Positions 5,767 through 8,261 of a DNA stretch of 8,261 nucleotides are shown here, piece by piece. Numbering within the stretch: position 1 is the first letter of the stretch; every line of letters starts with the position of its first letter. The DNA is taken from positions 1 to 8,261 of the forward strand of contig JALSNT010000530.1 of assembly GCA_026986885.1 (NCBI GenBank), in the 5' to 3' direction. The position numbers and the translations under genes are program-made. This stretch comes from Desulfobulbaceae bacterium. Its GTDB lineage: Bacteria > Desulfobacterota > Desulfobulbia > Desulfobulbales > Desulfobulbaceae. Below the pieces are notes generated by a model. The model made no database searches, was not told where the DNA came from, and saw only the letters and a program-made list of their open reading frames with translations.

Positions 5767-6927
5767 CTGCTGGTAAATAGCGACTATATCATCCTTTGAC
5801 GGCTGCCGCGGATTGTTTTCAACCGGTCGGGCAACTGTCAGAGCGATTTCGGCCATTTCGTGAAATTTATCAGCAGGGATTGCCAGCGCCTGCAGACTTG
5901 AGGGAACGCCGAGGTCGCGATTTAACAGATGCAGCTCTTCTATGGTTACTTCGGCAGCATCTCTTAGTGAAAGTCCCTGGACATCCTGGCCAAGCATCCC
6001 TGCAAGGAGGGCATGCTTTTCCAGATTACCGATGAGATTATACCGGATTACAAAGGGCAGAAGCACTGCATTGGCAAGCCCATGGGCAATGCCGAACATG
6101 CCGCCGAGCGGATAGGCCATGGCATGAACAAGGCCTACTCCTGCAATAGCCAGTGCCTTGCCGCCAAGAAGGCTGCCAAGGAGCATATTTGTCCGTGCCT
6201 CGATGTTTCTCCCGTCCGCATAGGCTGCCCTGATATTTTCTGCGATCAGGGTGATTGCCCGAACCGAATACATTTCCGAGATTGGATGGGCCTGGATGGA
6301 GGTGTAGGCCTCCAGGGCATGCGTCAGGGCATCAATGCCGGTTGTGGCGGTAACATGGGGCGGAAGGCTGATGGTAAGCTCAGGGTCGAGAACGGCAAAG
6401 TCAGGATAGAGTGGATCGCCGTTCATTCCTCCCTTTGAACCGGTATCTTCGTTGATAAAGACAGCGGTGAACGTGACCTCAGCACCGGTCCCTGCTGATG
6501 TCGGCACCATAATTTTGGGCACACCGGGCTTGGAGATTTTATCAATGCCCAGATAATCGACGGCGCGTCCGCCATTGGTCAACAGGATACTGATTGCCTT
6601 GGCCACATCCATTGCCGAACCACCGCCGACTCCAATCACACAATCACAACTGTTTTCCTGCGCCCGTCGGGTACCCTCATCGGCAAGGCGTAATCCCGGT
6701 TCAGGATCAATATGGTCATAGACGGCAAAGTCTATTCCATTTTCTTCCAGGGGAGCACGAACGGCAGTGTCCCGCCCGGCGGCAATCAACCCTGGATCTA
6801 TGACAAGTAAAGGTTTTTTACCACCGGCTTTTTTTATAATCTGAGGAAGATTGTTTATCCGGCCGGCACCGAAATGAATTTCCGTTGGCTGGGTGATGGA
6901 AAATGAAAAATTTGTATTTGAGGACAT
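5740..6927 (-). CDS. iron-containing alcohol dehydrogenase (group III)
   Basis: A 395-residue NAD(P)-dependent alcohol dehydrogenase of the iron-dependent family (FucO, DhaT, YiaY, AdhB relatives), which interconverts primary alcohols and aldehydes in the cytoplasm. The N-terminal dinucleotide domain contains VIGVGGGSAMDVAKAI at 97-112 and VPTSAGTGAEVTFTAVF at 141-157. The metal ligands are all visible: D199 and H203 in GIDALTHALEAY, H268 in GLVHAMAYPLGG and H282 in GIAHGLANAVLLP. The length fits the single-domain family, so it is not the fused AdhE. The ATG is preceded by AGGG 6 nt upstream. The substrate cannot be read from sequence; ethanol or another short-chain alcohol is plausible for a sulfate reducer. 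The 116-nt gap upstream contains a short near-palindrome (TGTTC-TG-GAACA, 6979-6990) that could be an operator, but it is weak. Confidence 0.93.
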   Translation of the reverse strand: MSSNTNFSFSITQPTEIHFGAGRINNLPQIIKKAGGKKPLLVIDPGLIAAGRDTAVRAPLEENGIDFAVYDHIDPEPGLRLADEGTRRAQENSCDCVIGVGGGSAMDVAKAISILLTNGGRAVDYLGIDKISKPGVPKIMVPTSAGTGAEVTFTAVFINEDTGSKGGMNGDPLYPDFAVLDPELTISLPPHVTATTGIDALTHALEAYTSIQAHPISEMYSVRAITLIAENIRAAYADGRNIEARTNMLLGSLLGGKALAIAGVGLVHAMAYPLGGMFGIAHGLANAVLLPFVIRYNLIGNLEKHALLAGMLGQDVQGLSLRDAAEVTIEELHLLNRDLGVPSSLQALAIPADKFHEMAEIALTVARPVENNPRQPSKDDIVAIYQQAMAGAGDF

Positions 6928-7043
6928 TAGCTACCCTGTTCAATGAATATTTAAGTTGTGGTTGCTGATCATTTTTCCTGTTCTGGAACAATATATTAAT
7001 GATTGCTCATGACCTTCCCGTATGGCTTCTTCCTTCATGATTA

Positions 7044-7733
7044 TTACAGGAGAGAGCCCCTTCGTTTCTTTGTTCGTTTGCCGGTAATCACACCAATAAG
7101 CCAGCCCATGAGCAGGACACCTGCTCCGGCAAGAAACCAGATCAGGGAAGAACTTTTTTTAAGGCCGGTATTTTCAAGCTGCAGAGCGGTCAGTTGTCTG
7201 TTAAGATCTTTTAACTGTTTCCTGGCCAGGGAAAGCTCTTTTTTGGTGCTGATAACATCGGCTGTATCCCGCTGTAGCTGGGTAAAGTCTGCCCGGGCCT
7301 TGTCCCGGTCGGCTAAGCATCTGGTCAACTCCTTTTCCGTCTGATGATGGGCCGTGGACAGATCGGTCAGGCGGGACTCTGCCCGGCCAAGTTTTTCTTT
7401 GAGCAAAGCCGACTTTTGTTCAAGCAGACTCACCTGTTCCTGTAGTGGTTTGTTATGGCTTAAATATCTTTTAAGAATCCATCCTTCTCTGCCGCTATCT
7501 AATTTTATTCTTGCCCATTCATTGTTTTCTTTGAGTAAGGTAACCTGAGTGCCGTCCCGGACAACGGCAACAATTTTATATTTCTTTCCCTGGCCGCGTC
7601 GAAGCGGAACTTCAGCACTGGGTTGTACATACCAGCCCGCAGCAGACAGTGCAGGGACCGGCAGGTAAAGGAAAACAAAAAGAACAAAGAAAAAAAAGAA
7701 GTAATGATAACCCCGGCTGTTAATCTTCTGCAT
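7044..7733 (-). CDS. SH3-domain, coiled-coil, membrane-anchored protein (TIGR04211-like)
   Basis: The product is 229 residues. A signal peptide (about 1-31, with an unusual run of six Phe at 11-16 ending in ALSA) precedes a bacterial SH3 domain at about 34-92 with PLRRGQGKKYKIVAVVRDGTQV, NNEWARIKLDSGREGWILKRYL. A heptad-rich coiled coil follows (about 95-192), then a transmembrane helix (197-217) and a basic cytoplasmic tail (GKRTKKRRGSLL). This order of signal peptide, SH3, coiled coil and C-terminal anchor matches the SH3-and-anchor family that includes E. coli YgiM. The SH3 domain would face the periplasm and might bind peptidoglycan; the function is not established. The ATG lacks an evident Shine-Dalgarno, but it places the signal peptide correctly. 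It lies upstream of the dehydrogenase on the same strand with a 116-nt gap, so co-transcription is uncertain. Confidence 0.87.
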   Translation of the reverse strand: MQKINSRGYHYFFFFFVLFVFLYLPVPALSAAGWYVQPSAEVPLRRGQGKKYKIVAVVRDGTQVTLLKENNEWARIKLDSGREGWILKRYLSHNKPLQEQVSLLEQKSALLKEKLGRAESRLTDLSTAHHQTEKELTRCLADRDKARADFTQLQRDTADVISTKKELSLARKQLKDLNRQLTALQLENTGLKKSSSLIWFLAGAGVLLMGWLIGVITGKRTKKRRGSLL

Positions 7734-7801
7734 GGAGAACTATGTGTTTATTTGTGTAATTTTCTTTGAAAAGGGCTGCTTGTGGATGAGAAAAACTATT
7801 T

Positions 7802-7935
7802 CCTGAATTGAGCGTTTCACCCCCATCCGGAGTCTCGCTGCGCTCGTTTAGCTGCGCTGTCCCATGTAGGCTTAACTACAATGAAAGAGCACAAAACCCG
7901 CAGCTTGGGGCGAAATGAAAATCGCTCAATTTAGG
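7802..7935. mobile_element. 134-bp MITE-like element with terminal inverted repeats
   Basis: The ends CCTGAATTGAGCG (7802-7814) and CGCTCAATTTAGG (7923-7935) are inverted repeats matching at 12 of 13 positions. A second inner match follows: TTTCACCCC (7815-7823) against GGGGCGAAA (7907-7915), 8 of 9. The interior has a GCTGCGCT direct repeat (7837-7844, 7851-7858) and a TGTAG/CTACA hairpin (7865-7880). There is no coding capacity, so it would be non-autonomous. I see no clear target-site duplication; flanks are TATTT on the left and TATGT on the right. It could alternatively be a REP-like folded repeat rather than a transposon derivative. Confidence 0.6.
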
Positions 7936-8031
7936 TATGTTATTCCTGTTCAATATTTCTGTCCTTACCACATATTGCACTCTATTACCACAATACCATG
8001 ATGTTAGCCTGTTTGGGACAAAATTCGCACA

Positions 8032-8057
8032 AGGTAGCTGCTACCTGAATTGAGGCG
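8032..8057. repeat. near-perfect palindrome joined to a third copy of the element end motif
   Basis: AGGTAGC (8032-8038) and GCTACCT (8040-8046) are perfect arms around a single T. The right arm runs directly into CCTGAATTGAG (8044-8054) followed by GCG, the same terminal motif found at 7802-7814. The last bases of the palindrome and the motif together (TACCTGAATTGAG, 8042-8054) mirror the right end of the 134-bp element including its TA flank (7925-7937). Confidence 0.55.
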
Positions 8058-8088
8058 CTATAATCCCAACCCGGATAAACCGGAAAAA

Positions 8089-8250
8089 TCGAAATAAGAA
8101 ACACCAAATTCGAAACAATATCAATTAACCATGGAACAAATGATTAAAATGGTTCCAATGTTAGACACTATGGGATTGTCCTTGTTTATGTCATTGAAAC
8201 ATTTGTATTTGGAATTTGTTTCGGATTTCGATATTTGGATTTCGAGTTTA
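8089..8250. repeat. long AT-rich imperfect inverted repeat, probable dispersed repeat
   Basis: The left arm (8089-8118, TCGAAATAAG...CGAAACAA) and right arm (8216-8245, TTGTTTCGG...ATTTCGA) match at about 22 of 29 positions as inverted repeats. Inside is a smaller hairpin, TGGAAC (8132-8137) with GTTCCA (8152-8157). The right arm is partly a 14-bp tandem repeat, GGATTTCGATATTT then GGATTTCGAGTTTA (8223-8250). Open frames across it are short and low-complexity. From memory it resembles AT-rich intergenic repeats common in Desulfobacterota and other environmental genomes; I could not verify this. It may continue past the window edge. Confidence 0.55.
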
Positions 8251-8261
8251 TTTTCTGCCAC

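Larger units (their letters stand above)
7734..8261. other. gene-free, repeat-bearing region to the window edge
   Basis: No open frame with gene-like features is present on either strand across these 528 nt. The upstream part (7734-7801) should hold the promoter of the SH3-anchor gene, but I see no clear hexamers. The remainder is occupied by a 134-bp terminal-inverted-repeat element, an 8-bp direct repeat TTACCACA spaced 20 nt apart (7965-7972 and 7985-7992), a near-perfect palindrome with a further copy of the terminal motif (8032-8057), and a long AT-rich inverted repeat (8089-8250). Confidence 0.75.

Noticed and set aside
6013..6438. 141-codon plus-strand open frame inside the alcohol dehydrogenase gene
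   Set aside because: It is antisense to the metal-binding region of an intact, well-supported dehydrogenase; a shadow frame.
6940..7038. 32-codon minus-strand open frame between the SH3-anchor gene and the dehydrogenase
   Set aside because: It starts 5 nt after the SH3-anchor stop but has no ribosome binding site and no recognisable features; probably chance.
7802..8261. Possible CRISPR array or integron attC cluster at the right end
   Set aside because: The repeats are not regularly spaced, differ in sequence and orientation, and no cas or integrase gene is in view.

Overview
The window reads as a stretch of chromosomal backbone from an anaerobic Gram-negative bacterium, most likely a Desulfobacterota (Deltaproteobacteria) member, perhaps near Desulfobulbales. 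This is inferred from a type IV pilus platform protein, a PxxKW-type cysteine-rich mini-protein, an SH3-plus-membrane-anchor protein and an iron-dependent alcohol dehydrogenase, all typical of sulfate reducers. No rRNA or other taxonomic marker is present, so the assignment is tentative.

Layout, left to right. A pilC gene on the minus strand (155-1360) is followed by a divergent intergenic region with a good sigma70-type promoter and a leader hairpin. These drive a small four-cysteine protein on the plus strand (1542-1793), which ends in a stem-loop at 1808-1834. Converging on it is a minus-strand pair, tatD then a yggS-family gene (3323 down to 1836), only 12 nt apart; tatD starts at TTG. 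A 644-nt gene-free region (3324-3967) contains several hairpins and promoter-like hexamers. It precedes a small lipoprotein (3968-4459) and coaBC (4480-5715), which are 20 nt apart and look like one transcription unit. coaBC converges on a minus-strand iron-type alcohol dehydrogenase (6927 down to 5740). Upstream of that, on the same strand, is an SH3-domain, coiled-coil, membrane-anchored protein (7733 down to 7044). The last 528 nt (7734-8261) contain no recognisable gene. They hold a 134-bp terminal-inverted-repeat element resembling a MITE, an extra copy of its terminal motif next to a near-perfect palindrome, and a roughly 160-bp AT-rich imperfect inverted repeat that looks like another dispersed repeat family.

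The genes do not form a single pathway. They cover surface motility or adhesion (pilC), PLP homeostasis (yggS), nucleic-acid or quality-control hydrolysis (tatD), CoA biosynthesis (coaBC), alcohol/aldehyde redox metabolism and envelope functions. I see no CRISPR, tRNA, rRNA, phage or defence system. The least explained parts are the long structured leader before the lipoprotein, the small cysteine protein with its own leader hairpin, and the repeat cluster at the right end.
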